Assembly: GCA_947561395.2 (NCBI GenBank)
Contig: OX387188.1
Coordinates: 7,052,150 to 7,116,149 of the forward strand
Source of the DNA: Buxus sempervirens
Lineage: Eukaryota; Streptophyta; Magnoliopsida; Buxales; Buxaceae
Reading direction: 5' to 3'
Length of the DNA: 64,000 nucleotides
This document shows, piece after piece, positions 44,511 through 56,177 of this stretch. A program made the translations under genes and the position numbers. The notes beneath the pieces are model-generated. The model did not search any database, was not told the DNA's origin, and was given only the letters and a program-made list of their open reading frames with translations. How positions within the stretch are numbered: position 1 is the first letter of the stretch; every line of letters begins with the position of its first letter.

Positions 44511-45036
44511 CATACATTATTTTGTAATTTATGTTATATACGAATCCTTTTAGATTTTTGTTTTCTCTCTCCTATTTGGGTGAAATGATTCTTGTTTCTG
44601 TCATGATTTCTCATTAATGAAGAAATCCAAATTTTGGTTTAATTAATTTATTAAATCAAGATATTTTAAGAAATAATATTATTTTAATCTAAGATATTTT
44701 CTTTTATGTTTTGTCTTATTCCTATTTTGTCCTTTTCCCCTTTAATTTGCAACTTGGCTAATGTGGCTTGCACATTTGCCACGTGGATAGAATTTCTGCA
44801 TTTATTTATAGTTTTCCCCTTAGGGTTGTTCTGTTCATATCTTCTTCATCTGGACCTCGATTCTAGCTAACTCAGTTGCATTGGAATCATGTCAGAATTT
44901 CCTATCCATTAGAGCAGGGTATGGCAGTCAATTTAAGCTTGATCAAAAAGTCAATTTCTGCTCCTTAGGGTTTGACCTGTCTCTTAGGGTTTTCATTTAT
45001 GGCATTTAGATGGGGTGCAAAAATGAGGTGCTTATA

Positions 45037-45582
45037 GCTGGTATGTGAGTTCTTGTGCAATAAGTCAATGTCTAGGCCCCATATTTTAGATCCCAGTTGC
45101 TGGTATGAAGGTTGTGTTTACTAGCTTCGCTCATAAGTCGCAAGGTGGTGTAGTGAATGGATAGTATCATTTCAAAGACTTTCTTTCTTCATGACTCCTA
45201 CAATATCTATTATGGTCTGAGTCATGAAATTATGTATGAGACAGAGATTGTTTATACAGTTTGAGGTATTGTTGACATTTCACATACAGTGATTTATGTG
45301 GCCTGTATGTTGAGTATTTTTTATTGGGATAGTTGCCGTGATATTGATGGCTGGCAATATTCTCATATCAGATATGGTATTTATTGTTGAACTGTTTCAT
45401 TTGAGTATTGACTTATTTTTTAGATTGTATCGTGGTTATTCGTTTATTTTATCAATCATAAGAGCATATTATTTTCTTATATTATGAAACTGTTTATCCA
45501 TGCATAGTGTTACCAACTGAGATATTCGTATCTCATCCGTGTTGATGCCTATAAGGAGCAAACCCGATTCCAAGGCGCTACA
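45037..45582 (+). mobile_element. L10: right half of an older L-type LTR split by E1
   Basis: GCTGGTATGTGAGTTC...GCAATAAGTCAATG lines up with the middle of L3 (15276 onward). The fragment ends CAAGGCGCTACA. About 400 bp between TATCTCATCCGT (45530) and the terminus are missing, including the acceptor and tail. Its left half is absent and E1 starts at exactly 45036, so E1 probably inserted here; the first five bases, GCTGG, would be the E1 TSD. Confidence 0.75.
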
Positions 45583-46433
45583 GAAGCTCACCTTTAGTTT
45601 CTTATTTTTTAAGATTATTGTCATTTATTATTAAAATAATTAAAAATAAAAAAGACAATAACTTGGCCAATGGGTTAAACATTCAAACCTAGCTTTTACT
45701 TTTTTCTAATAAATATCCACCATATTGTAGCCATTCAACTTCAACTTTATACTTTAAAGTATATATTGGGACTATAAAGCTTCATATCAACGTTCACAAA
45801 CTCTTATATGGATATAACAGATCCAGAATAATTAATAAATAATTATCCAAACCCGAAGTGTTAGTATTGTGGTTCGAAAACAAATAAAAATCAAGAATTA
45901 AATAATGATTTCATATCATAGTACGCCAAATTTAAACAATTTTCTATTATTTCAATAATAGTGGAAGACTTCAAAATAAATACCAAATTTTATACACATC
46001 AGATCTGAATATAAAGTGCAACTAACAACATTGTATCATAATGACAATCCTCCAATTTAATTAATCTAAAATCTCCGAAACAAAATATCTAACAATTATA
46101 CAAAAAGAATAATCTAATAAACTACAATTTGCTATTCTAGCTGTACCCCCATGAATATTACCCCAACTGTTCATCCTCTCCAAGAATATCTGAAAACAAA
46201 ACATTTAAACACACGGAATGAGATAAACATCTAAGTAAGCAGCAACATGCATGAATAAAAATAGTCCACAATTTGCTTTCAAAATACTTTTTATGAGGTC
46301 CAATAATTTCAGCAATCAAATTCGGCTAATCACAATTCAATAAGCAATAACCATTTAAACAAGTATTTACAAAACAACAAAACAATCTCATCATGAGAAT
46401 CAAAACCAAGCAACACAGTTGTAACATCACAGG
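45583..46433 (-). mobile_element. L11 left part: inverted, truncated L-type LTR
   Basis: From about 46150 the minus strand shows the 3' portion of an L LTR: TTTTGTTTTCAGATATTC (acceptor-like, near 46185-46200) and a TGCATGCATG-like word. 45583-45830 has no match I can see. It continues at 50267 after the solo LTR L12. Confidence 0.6.
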
Positions 46434-46904
46434 TGTAAAACCCCGACCCTAATTATATCCTAATTACTAAGTTTAATTAATTAAAGTGGGATTATTAGAC
46501 TAATTAAGTATTTGTGTTATGAAGGTGAGGTGGATGTAGATCATGCTTGAGGATTTGGGGAAATCAAATTAAACTTTATTGAAGGTTATTAAGGTAAGCT
46601 TAGTTAACGTTATTTCTTAATTTCAATTGGCTAAGATACCCTCAAATTAGTTTTAGTGAATTGGGAATCAAATTCTAAAAAATTAAAGTTAAATGTGAAA
46701 ATTTACCTTGATGTGTGAACCTTGAATCACGCGTTGAGCTAAATCTTGTAGAAACCATCTAATAAAGGTTTAACGCCCGAATGTCTAACTTTAACATTCG
46801 TGCATCCAGTACAAAATTTTCAGATTTCTTGTTTTGAGCCCAAACTTAAATTGCAACACTTCTAGATTATTCTTGAACCCTCAATGAATACCAATTTGGG
46901 CCAA

Positions 46905-47590
46905 GTACACCTAGAGCACATCCCCAAGTAAACCTAATGTACACCCCCTCATGTATACCACAAAGTACCTTCCAAGTGTACCCAAAGTACACCCAAGTAT
47001 ACCTAAAGTATGCCCCTTGTATTGCTAAGGTACCCCACTTGTATACCTAAAGTACCCCCATTGTATGCCCAAAGTACACCCATATATTACCCAAAGTACA
47101 CCCTTGTATTACCCAAAGTACCACCCAAGTACATCTAAAGTACACCCATGCATTACCCAAAGTACTACCTATGTATTACGTAAAGTACCCCCAAGTGTTA
47201 CCTAAAGTACCCCCTTGTATTGCCTAAGGTACCCCACTTGAATACCTAAGGTACACCCTCTTATATAACTAAGGTACCCCCTTTGTATAACCAAAGTACC
47301 CCCTCTTATATAACTAAGGTACCCCCTCTTTTGTATAACTAAGGAACCCCCCCCCCCCCCTCTCCTATATAACTAAGATACCCCATTTGTATAACTAAAG
47401 TACCCCTATTGTATAACTAAGGTACACCCCCCAAGCATACCTAAAGTGTGCCCCTTGGAATGACTAAGGTAAGCCCTTGAAACACCAAGGTACCTCTCAA
47501 ATAACACTAAGATACCCCCCCCCCCCCCGCCCCTAACTTAACACTAAGGTACCCCCTAGTATGCCTTAGGTACACACTAAGGATTTAGTG
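46905..47590. repeat. GTACCCC/AAAGTAC short-unit array in L12
   Basis: About 30 irregular copies of an 18-24-bp unit around CTAAAGTACACCCAAGTATA and CTAAGGTACCCCC, with C runs of 10-13 at 47347 and 47517. It lies upstream of the TATA-like site and is absent from other L LTRs. No unique spacers of constant size occur, so it is not CRISPR-like. Confidence 0.92.
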
Positions 47591-48204
47591 GAATAAAGGC
47601 TTTCCTTAGGGGCAGATTTGAAAGACAAAGTTGGGCATATAAGAGGATGCCCTAACTAAAATTCTAAGTGTTTTGAACCCCTTTTCCTTGCCTTGGACGT
47701 ATAGAACAGGAAAGGGAGAGTGTGAGCTTACTTGAAAGCTTGGAGAATAAGGACAAGAAGGAGAAGAAGAGGAGAGATTGAAGAGAAGTGAGCTTCTCCA
47801 TTATACATGTAAGTAGCAAACCCTTCAAACCAAAATGTATTGTAAAAATTTGTATTCTCTCTCTAGGGGTTTGATTTATTTAAGGAAATGATCTTGCATG
47901 TTGGTTTTTGCTTCTAAAATTCGTAGGGTTTTGGTTGTATAACGATTTTGTTTAGTTTCTATTGATTTGCTATGGATTTCGAACTTACATTGATCATATT
48001 TCATATTAGGTTTGAGTTTGGTATTTTGAATGAGGTTTCATGTGTTGGATTTGTGTTCATGTGGATTTGGGGTGAATACTTGTTTTGGAAGGTGTTTTTA
48101 TATATGTTGGGATGTTTTATGATCATACCGTTTGGTGTTAAAAAGGTTAGAAATGGTTTGTATGAGTTTGGTGTTGAAAAATAGACAAAAATGTTTCAAA
48201 ACCC

Positions 48205-48400
48205 GAGGTGGCGATTAATCCTGAGAATTAGCGATTAATCCTGAGCCAAAACTTCCAAAAATCAGTCTCTGTTAGCACAGGATTAGTTTTGGTGATTAAT
48301 CGCGAGGCTAATAGCGAATCAGGATTAGGTTGACGACTACTCGCGGACCTAATCGTGGAGCTAATCGCCCCTGGTCGATTAATCATGAAAGCTAATCGTG
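48205..48400. repeat. GATTAATC palindrome island in L12
   Basis: GCGATTAATCCTGAG occurs twice, followed by GTGATTAATCGCGAGGCTAA, GGATTAGG, GGAGCTAATCGCC and TCGATTAATC. It lies 386 bp after the donor-like site, the same place as CTCGAG and CCTAGG islands in other subfamilies. Confidence 0.9.
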
Positions 48401-49808
48401 AGCCCTGTTTTGATATTTCTTTACCATTTTCTTCCCCATCAGTTTCCCAAACAACCTAAACCTCCTACACATCACCCTTATTACATGAAAGAGATTCAAG
48501 TAGATGTCATGCGTATTTTATGTTTCCATTTACTTAAGTCTTTACATGTAAATAAGGTCTTACCCCCCATTTGGAACCATTAAAAATACTTCCAAGACCT
48601 AATTCCTCATCAATAAAAAATCAACTTTCCGGTTTATGCCTAAATTTCCAGTTTTGCCCGATTTTCATCAAAACCCACTTTTTGAGTTTGATACCCAAAT
48701 GAGTGATTTAGAAGCCCATAAAATTCTAGAAAATGTGTCTACCCTTTATTAGACTACAACCAGAATTTGAGCCCGAAACTCCTAGTAGATTTGTTTAGAA
48801 AATCATATACCCAGAAAGTCAACGTTTTAAACCAGACTTAGAATATTTTTCAAGGTCGAAAATATTTTTTCACAGAATCCATTGATTTTTGGTATGTTGT
48901 CTCTATTTGGAATTCTAAGACTATTCCACACATCAAATGTGTATTTTGAGGATTTTATGGTATTTGTTTTACTTGATTTGGATTTATGAAAGCGGGGTTG
49001 AAAAACTCTTATATGATTTGGCAGGGCTCTTGGCCTATGGTTTTATTGGTGGTAGATGGGGAATTCCACTAGGCCATGGTTGATTTGGTAGTAGATTGAG
49101 AATTCCACTTGGCATATGTTATGATTTGGCGGTGGATGGGGAATTCCACTTGGCCTTGGTTGAGCACTGGTTTTACTCACAGATTTGAATGGTTTGGTTT
49201 TAAATTGTGAATCGTCTAATTGGACATTGTTCTTAGTGTAGATCCACAGTGAGTCTAGTCAGTGCGTTGGTGTTGGCTTGTTAGCTTTAATGTCCTTGTC
49301 CATATAGTTTTCCACTGTCGGATATCAGTGAGGCCCTCTTGGGGCATAGAGGTGCTGCGGCAACCACCCGCCATGGGGTATCGGCGGGAGTTCTTATGAT
49401 TCATAAGGTTTGATTCGACAGTGGATGGGGTATTCCACTTGGCCTTGATTATTGGTTTGGTCATCACTTGCCAACCCATACGTGGGTGCTCCACTTGCTA
49501 AGTTGTCCCTAGCTGGGCTTCTCTCTGTAAGTCGTGTAGGTGGCAAATGGACAGTGGTCATTAGTCTAATTTAGTAACACGCTAACCCACGAGTCTTAAC
49601 AAGACATGCTTGTAGTATTTGATTGCTTTTATTGAACTGATTTCATGTGTTATCCGATTTAGATACTTTGACTTGAGATTTACACTTTATATTTGTGAAT
49701 ATTACCATGATATTATAAAACTGCATAAACTGTTTCTATACATATATGTTTTCTGCTTACTGGGACTTTCGTTTCACGCGTGTTTTGTTTTACAGGATTT
49801 GTTTTCAG

Positions 49809-49888
49809 ATCCTCTTGGTGAGCCACGTACTGGGGTTGATATTGAGGGTGAGCTTGAGTACAGGCCAGAGGATTATTACCACCCATAG
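49809..49888 (+). other. Putative terminal exon of L12 with conserved tail
   Basis: After GTTTTCAG the frame reads (G)ATCCTCTTGGTGAG... and contains GVDIEGE, ending RPEDYYHP-stop. The DNA is clearly diverged from L5/L14, yet GE, GVD, E and EDYY are kept at matching places. Confidence 0.5.
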
Positions 49889-50266
49889 TAGGAGTCTCTT
49901 TGTAATGTTGTATTTTGTTGGGGAATTGTAAATGGGTTGTAAATATTCTTTTTGGACTTCTAAACTTGAGAACTACCTTTAGATTATCACCTTTGTATAT
50001 GAATGTGCCTATGAGAGATAGTGATGGTGAGATCTTAGTTGTTTTTTGTTCACACAGATATCATATCTTTTGGAGTTATTATACAGGTGCCTTTTTGTTA
50101 TATGGAAATTTTTATTCCATGCTTCTTTAACTTATGCACTCTGATGATTACTTTGTAATTGCCTAGGTTAATTGTATTAATTAAGTTCTTTTGGACCCAT
50201 AAGTAGGTCTTGGGGACCGATTGGTGCCATGATAGGGTAGACCCGGTTCTGGGACGCTACAACAGG

Positions 50267-51478
50267 ACTCGTTAAATATGACAACTTTGAAAGGTTAAGG
50301 CCTAGTCCAACAATCCAATCTAAGAACAATGCTGCAACATTTTCAGTACCAATATCATCACCCTCATGGTGGACTATAAAAGACCTCACCCTCATGGTAG
50401 AAGTGGAATTGCTGCAGTTCATCCCTCATGGAAGACATCTCCATCATGTAGAAACTGCATAAAGGAACTAGACTTAATCCAAACAAAGATAGATAGACTT
50501 CACTTACTAGTTAAACTATGGATCTATAACAAGCTAAGCCCGCTAGACAAAAATAAAACCAAAACATGTCTACATATTACTCATAGGGTCCTCATGACCA
50601 AAACATAAGCGTAGTGCCCTCATGGCAAAATAATTAGAATTCGTAGCCCTCATGGCAAGATATCAATAAACATGACCCTCATGGCCAATTCAATGTCAAT
50701 AGTGCCCTCTTGGAAAAACCACTCTCATGGAGATAAATTTATATTTACCACCCTCATGGCAACATAACTCCATCATGGAGAATAAATAATATATAAAACC
50801 ACCTCCCTCATAAAGGAAAACCAATGTTACTCAAAATTGTCAAAATCTAAGAAATAGGCTCCATCTACACAAATCTGTAGGAAAACATTTTTATACAATT
50901 CTAGAACTTAAAACATCTTCAAAATCATCTTTTACAAGTGTTAAACCAACAAATTCCAAAGCAAGCCAATACAAAAGTCATTTTTCCTCTTGAAACCGAA
51001 ACATGAGCTATTTCAGTAAAACGTACCCAAAATCTTGTATAATTTTTATAAAATTATTTGGCCACTAAAAACCACTCATAAATACCCAAATTTTATTTTT
51101 ACATGTGTGGAATTTGCTTAAAATCATTTTATATTGAAAAACAAGGTCAAAAGCTTAAACTAGAAAATTTGACCCGAGCGCTCGAGCCGCATCTCAGGCC
51201 TTCAACTATTTCACTCTCAGGTTTCAAATTTTCAAAAATACACACAAGTGAGGCACCTGATAGGGTGCTCGTACCCTGTCGAGTAGCCTTGCTAGATAAC
51301 AGGGGGCTTGTTTGGGCCCTCGAACATTAACTAAGGCGCTCGTATAAATTCACTAAATCTTGAAATTTTTACAAAATTCCAATTTTTCTCTTTACTTGAT
51401 CATCTACTATTGTTCTAAGAAAATAAAAACACCTACATCATTAACCTACTCTTGACTTCTGGATTCTGTAGGTTTTCA
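50267..51478 (-). mobile_element. L11 right part: inverted L-type LTR, middle section
   Basis: It contains CCCTCATGGCAA-type repeats (50340-50780), CTATGGATCTATAACAAGC (50517), the AAAACGTACCCAAAATCTT word (51019) and a GCGCTCGAGCCGC island (51170-51350). These line up with an inverted CTCGAG-subfamily LTR. Its 5' end (TATA, TG start) is missing. Confidence 0.75.
50340..50780. repeat. CCCTCATGG repeat block in L11
   Basis: About a dozen copies of CCTCATGGCAA / CTCATGGAG, each with the short inverted core CCTCATGG, spaced 20-45 bp apart. It occupies the position of the second variable block. Confidence 0.85.
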
Positions 51479-52457
51479 AGCCCTCTATTTGTCTAAACTA
51501 GTGACGTCCTCTCCAAGAATACCTAAAAACAAAACATTTGAAAATAAGAGTGTGATAAAAAAAATCTCAGTAAGTAACAACATACATGAAAGAAATCAGT
51601 TCACATATAATCTTTTCAAAACATTTCATGAGTTGCAAAACTATAATCCAAATACTGTTAAAATAAGATAACAAAAATCATAACATATAACATAAATCAT
51701 TCCATCTCCCCTTCCAGGGAGGTAATTCAGCAACTTTTCCTCTCAAGGAGATAAACTAATTACTCCCACCAAGGAGATAATAAATCTTTGCAACCAGGCA
51801 AGTAATAACCAATCTTTGCCACCAAGCAGGTAATACACATCTCTGCCACCAAGCAAATAATAGTCTCTACCACCATGCAGGTAATAGTCTTTGTCACCAA
51901 ATAGGTAATAGTCTCTGTCACAAAGCATGTAATAGTATCTACCACCAAGCAAGTAATAGTCTCTGCCACCAAGCAGTTCTCAATAAATCTGACCCCCAAG
52001 CATTATAGAAACAATCCACATTGCCATTCGTTGCATAATTCTACTCCAAGATAAATGGAAGAAACCCAATCATCCCAAGATACATGAAAGAGCATAATTC
52101 CACAAGTTACATATGAAGAACAAAATATCCATATTCAATCATTAAACCCCAAAACAAATTACCAATATTTAATCAAAACCCCTTGAAGAATCATAATCAT
52201 GTATTAACCATAAATAGCCCAAAATTTCTTGGAAATCAATTTTAACATTTTCAGAAGTCAAAACATAGAAAAATCATCTTACAAGAGTGTTGAAACAAAT
52301 AAAACAATAAAATCCCCTTTCTTATTAATTAAAGTTACCCTAATCCTCCAATTAGTCAAAAACCTCATATTCTTGTCCCCTTAGTACCAAATCTGATTTA
52401 AATTTAGTAAAATCCTTTCCAGCAGTTTAAATATGTTTAGAATCAAACAAAGAATTC
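51479..52457 (-). mobile_element. Inverted L-type LTR fragment
   Basis: GACGTCCTCTCCAAGAATACC at 51504 is the inverted start of the tail-exon region, followed by TAAGTAACAACATACATG. A second LTR therefore begins here. Repeats fill 51700-51990. It stops before any island or TATA, at the edge of the gag fragment. Confidence 0.65.
51700..51990. repeat. ACCAAGCAGGTAATAGTCTC repeat block
   Basis: Nine to ten copies of a 23-24-bp unit (CTCTGCCACCAAGCAGGTAA) in a row, moderately diverged. Again this is at the position of the second variable block of L LTRs, with a word not found elsewhere in the window. Confidence 0.9.
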
Positions 52458-53544
52458 ATGAATGCAATGAAGCAAGCCAAGATCAATGGAGGTGCATCCA
52501 ATCAAGTACCCAAATTCCGATTACCAATCATGGATGAGCCTCCTCTACGGATGCAAAGAAGTCCTGCACCTTATTTCATGAATGGGCAATCCAAGAGGAC
52601 TCGAAAGCGATTCGCTTATGAATCTCATATTGGAGAGTTATACTATGATTGCTCTGTGGTCCCCATGGAGAAGCCTCTCATAAAGATGGAGATTGAAGCA
52701 ATGATACAAGCTACAGTAGAGCATACCAATATGGGAGGAAACTAAGATTCAAGAATTTTGCCGACATCTAAATGTAGCTCTGCCGGAAGGGTTCAAGAGA
52801 CCGAAGTTTAGTAAATACAATGGGGTCGGCGACCCATATTATCACTTGCTGTCTTTCTGTGGGGATTGCCGAGGCCTTGATTCCCAGTCTGGGTTATTGG
52901 TCCACCATTATCAAAAGTCATTAGAAGGGGAAGCACTCAAGTGGAACTCCTCTCTGTAAGACCCTAGATTTTTAAGAAATTTTAATTAAGAGTGAATATT
53001 TTAATTAAGGGTAAATAGAGGATTAAAGGATTTAATTAGATTAATTAACTTAGAATTTAATAGAAACAGGTGGTTTGGTTCCGTTTAGTTGGGTTCGGTT
53101 TAGTTAATTGGTTTGAGTGGTTTAATTAAATTATATAAAAATATATATATAACTTGTTTGGACGAACCATTCTGTTCGTTGAGGGTTAGAGGAAAGGGGT
53201 GCAGAACGCAGAGGGGGGAAGGAGGAGAAGGAGGAGAGAGAAGGATTTGAGCTTGGGTTCGCGTGTCTTCAGGTAAGTAGCACCTTTCCAACTATTTTGT
53301 GTGAAGAAATCGTAGTTTAAACGAGAAATACATGTTACTATGGTTTCCTGCGATTTTTTTGGAGTTATGTCGATTGATTTGAGTTGAAGCATGTTTAGGG
53401 TATAAATCTTGTTTGGTTTTGATCCTAGAGTGTTTTAGGATGTATATTGATGTGTTTGAGGTGAACGAAAACAAGTTTGGTAGTTGGATTTGAAGAAAAA
53501 CGGATTTTGGAAACGTTGGTTTTCATTCGTGCAGATTTTATAAG

Positions 53545-53700
53545 GGGCGCCCAAGGGACCGCCTAGGCGGTCTGTAGGCACCCATTGTAGAGAGAAAAAA
53601 AATTGGGCGAGCGCCCGGTGCTAGGCGCCCACGCCAGACACACTGTAATTTAGCTGGGCGCCCAGGGGCTGCCTCGGCACCCTGTGGTAGGCGCCCAGAG
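53545..53700. repeat. CCTAGG palindrome island in L13
   Basis: ACCGCCTAGGCGGT is a perfect 14-bp palindrome, flanked by repeated GGCGCCCA words (TAGGCGCCCA, GGGCGCCCA). It lies about 270 bp after the donor-like site. Confidence 0.92.
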
Positions 53701-54779
53701 GTAAAAACAGCAGAATTTGAGTATTAATTGGTTAGTTCAAATAAGGATTGATTTTAAAGGATTAAATAGAGATAACTAATAGAAGTGGAGTGAGTAAGGA
53801 GTTGCTTAATTTAATAATCAAAAGGGAAGTGATTTGCATAAGAAGTATTGAATGTAATTAATGTCACATAATGTAAGACCCTGAATTTTGTGAGTATTTA
53901 TTTATTTATTTAGTTATTTATTCTGATGTATAAACTGTGTTTATTAGGTTATTTTGTGGTTTGAGGGCTTAGCCCATACTCGTATGTACAGGCGTTATAT
54001 AGCCATTTTTCCGAAAAATCGTAGTATTGTCATTGGTATTATTAAAGTATAGTTATGTGATTATTAACGCGAATAGATGCTGAACATGTAGTATCTTCGG
54101 TGGGCGAGCATGCATAGGATCAAGGGGTTAAAAGGGTTGATCCACTGGCATATACATCTCGCAAGGTAAGTGTTAAATGAGCAAATAAGGGAAAGTAGGG
54201 TTTTTAGTTTTAAACGAAATACGCGTATACTTACGGAAACATTTTCGTTAAGTCTGGACATCAGGAGAACTCGCGATTTCGGCTGGAGTGGCGACTAGGG
54301 CTTCTGTTCGTGAAGAACCATAAATCGCAAGTGCTGGAAGAAGGAGTTCGGAGCTGAAGTTCATTGGGTTATTTCTCTCTGCTCGAGAAGATTAGTTTCG
54401 GTAGATTTTTCATTCGCGTGCGTGGCCGGAGAAGTGATCGGCCGAGGTTTTACCATTCGGGAATAAGCACACTCAGGTGAGTAGCACTGATTTACAACTG
54501 GGATTTGTGTTTTCTATTTCTCTCGAGATTATTCTGATGCATGATTTATATATCAACTGATAGTATGAGTTTTTCTGGTTTTCTGGTTTTCGGGAAGTTA
54601 CATGAACAGAGTCTCCGGATTTAATTTTATAATTGAAAATGAAAGTGTTTAGATTAATTCCAAATATGGTTGGGAAGTCTTCTGGGAGTATTAGGAGTGT
54701 ATTGGAGTAGTTACAGACCTTCACAAACCGGCCAGTCATGTAGATCTCAAAATAACAGAGAAATGAAAACCACAGGGGG

Positions 54780-55110
54780 TATCCGCTCACCTCGCGCTCA
54801 CCTCAGAGGTAGGCGCCCCGTTAATAACGACCTACCGCCGAGCTCGCGCCCACCTCATGCTCATCTCGCGCGAAGTAGAAAACGAGGCGCCCATCTCGCG
54901 CGAATCTCGCGCCCACCTCACGCCCATCTCGCGCGAATTAGAAAACGAGGCGCCCATCTCGCGCGAATCTCGCACCCACCTCACGCCCATCTCGCGCTCA
55001 TCTCGCGCTCACCTAGCGTCGGGTGAGCGGCAGGTCGATTTTACCCATTTTCTTCACCGCCGACCGGCGCTCACCTCGCGCCCACCTCAATAGGTGAGCG
55101 GCAGACCTAT
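54780..55110. repeat. CTCGCGC / GAATCTCGCGCC island in L14
   Basis: CATCTCGCGCGAATCTCGCG occurs repeatedly with a 57-bp higher-order unit containing GTAGAAAACGAGGCGCC. It is expanded relative to the homologous L5 island (27050-27320), so the island changes by unit duplication. The plus-strand frames open through it are repeat artefacts. Confidence 0.88.
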
Positions 55111-56100
55111 TTTGCTTACCGAAATGGAATTTCTGATTTGACCAAGAGTATTTGCATTACTTAGGGGTTAAACCACTTCACTATTCACTTGGTTAGGAAC
55201 CTGGGAAACCATTTTGCCTATAAAATTAATAGAGGAAAAATTTGTGAACATCTTATGAGTTTTAAGTTGAGTTTAGGTTACTTATGAGTATTGTGCCGGA
55301 CACCAAACTAGTAAGAGTTACCAGTTACTTTTCCTTGTTCTATACACTGTTTTGATTAAGAAGTTCTTGTATTTCTGGTTTCACTTGTTGGAAACTTTAT
55401 ACGTATTGAAAGGTTTTCTTTGGTATGAATGGATTGAGTTTTACTTTCATATGACTTGTGTTACGGAAATGAGAAAATACGGAATGTACTTGAGGTACTG
55501 CTTGGTCCAGAGGTACAGGTGATGAATTGTGATGAGTTCTTACATGATGTGGAATGAATGGTTTTGTTTTGATATTGAAATTGAGATTATACGATGTTTA
55601 CTATTTTGGTCTAGCTTGTCCTGGATCCAGATGTTTAAGCTTAGTAATGTGATGTTATTGTTGGTTGTTGGAATTGCATGGCCTTGTGTGTTGCCACGAC
55701 CGGTGTAGAGCAGCCAGAAACCCTGAGTAGGCCTGGTTGTCAATGCAGAAACCCGGGGAGTAGGCCTGCATTGGATGACGAAACCCTGAGTAGGCCGTCA
55801 TTTCAGAGTATCCGAAACCCTGAGTAGGCCGGAACTGTGTACATGGAGGTGTGGAGTGTCTACTTGGCATATTTAATTTATCAACCAAACGATAGTCATG
55901 ACATTGACCAATCGATGTGTTATTGTACTTAACTGAGATGTGATTTGTTTGATTTGAACTTGGGAAATTGATGTTGGTTGTTTAAACGTATTGTAGTGTT
56001 GTCGATGCATAGTTTTAAAATGTGATTCAACTATTTCTGCATGCATGTGCTACTCGCTGAGATATTCGTATCTCACTCTGTTGTTGTTCTATTTTTTCAG

Positions 56101-56177
56101 ATACTCGTGGTGAGGCGATTACTGGGGTAGATCCTGCTGAGGCATATAGGGAGGAAGACTACTATTACCTTCCTTAG
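56101..56177 (+). other. Putative terminal exon of L14 with conserved tail
   Basis: It follows ATTTTTTCAG. The reading is identical to the one in L5 (28330-28406), ending EEDYYYLP-stop, with three synonymous third-base differences and no replacement. Confidence 0.5.

Larger units (their letters stand above)
1773..45036 (-). mobile_element. E1: decayed Tat/Ogre-type Ty3/gypsy element, opened by nested insertions
   Basis: Composite annotation. Minus-strand segments occur in the order expected for one Ty3/gypsy element: LTR (45036 to 30432), primer-binding site (30426-30408), leader, DUF7745-like ORF, tandem arrays, gag, protease. Each interruption is an independently bounded insertion with its own TSD, and gag reading is restored when the 9222 insertion and one TSD copy are removed. 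An extra ORF upstream of gag, tandem repeats before gag and a long LTR fit Ogre-like Tat elements. Visible E1 DNA adds up to about 6.8 kb of internal region plus about 3.4 kb of LTR. Reverse transcriptase, RNase H, integrase and the 3' LTR would be left of the window. Frames carry stops throughout, so it is dead. That all segments are one element is inference from order, strand and flanks. Confidence 0.75.
30432..45036 (-). mobile_element. X3: 5' LTR of E1, opened by four solo LTRs
   Basis: LTR pieces are 45036-43889, 40905-38894, 36452-36252 and 30461-30432, about 3.4 kb in all. On the minus strand it starts TATAAGCACC (TG changed to TA; compare TGTAAGCACC in X2) and ends GCGCACA, followed by the PBS. 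It shares the AACCCTAAGGAGCAG opening, the GGGCCCCGTTGGAAGG word (39672) and the PBS-like TGACGACTCC (36378-36369). Two palindrome islands with the word GACCGAA/TTCGGTC lie at 44280-44510 and 39835-39945. Confidence 0.85.
46434..50261 (+). mobile_element. L12: solo LTR, L superfamily (ATTAATC subfamily)
   Basis: It runs from TGTAAAACCCCGACC to CTGGGACGCTACA with a perfect TSD ACAGG (46429-46433, 50262-50266). At 3828 bp it is longer than its relatives because of a private array at 46905-47590. It has CATATAAGAGG (47637), donor-like ACAT|GTAAGTAGC (47819), an island of GATTAATC words (48205-48400), a TTGGCGGTGGATGGGGAATT block (49020-49160) and an acceptor TTTTCAG (49808) with a long open tail. 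Confidence 0.95.

Noticed and set aside
46905..47590. CRISPR-like repeat array
   Set aside because: Irregular 18-24-bp units without constant-length spacers, inside a plant LTR; no cas genes.
54670..55093. Open frames of 78-118 codons rich in repeated RPPHAHLAR-like segments
   Set aside because: They come from the CTCGCGC island of the LTR; period and content follow the DNA repeat.
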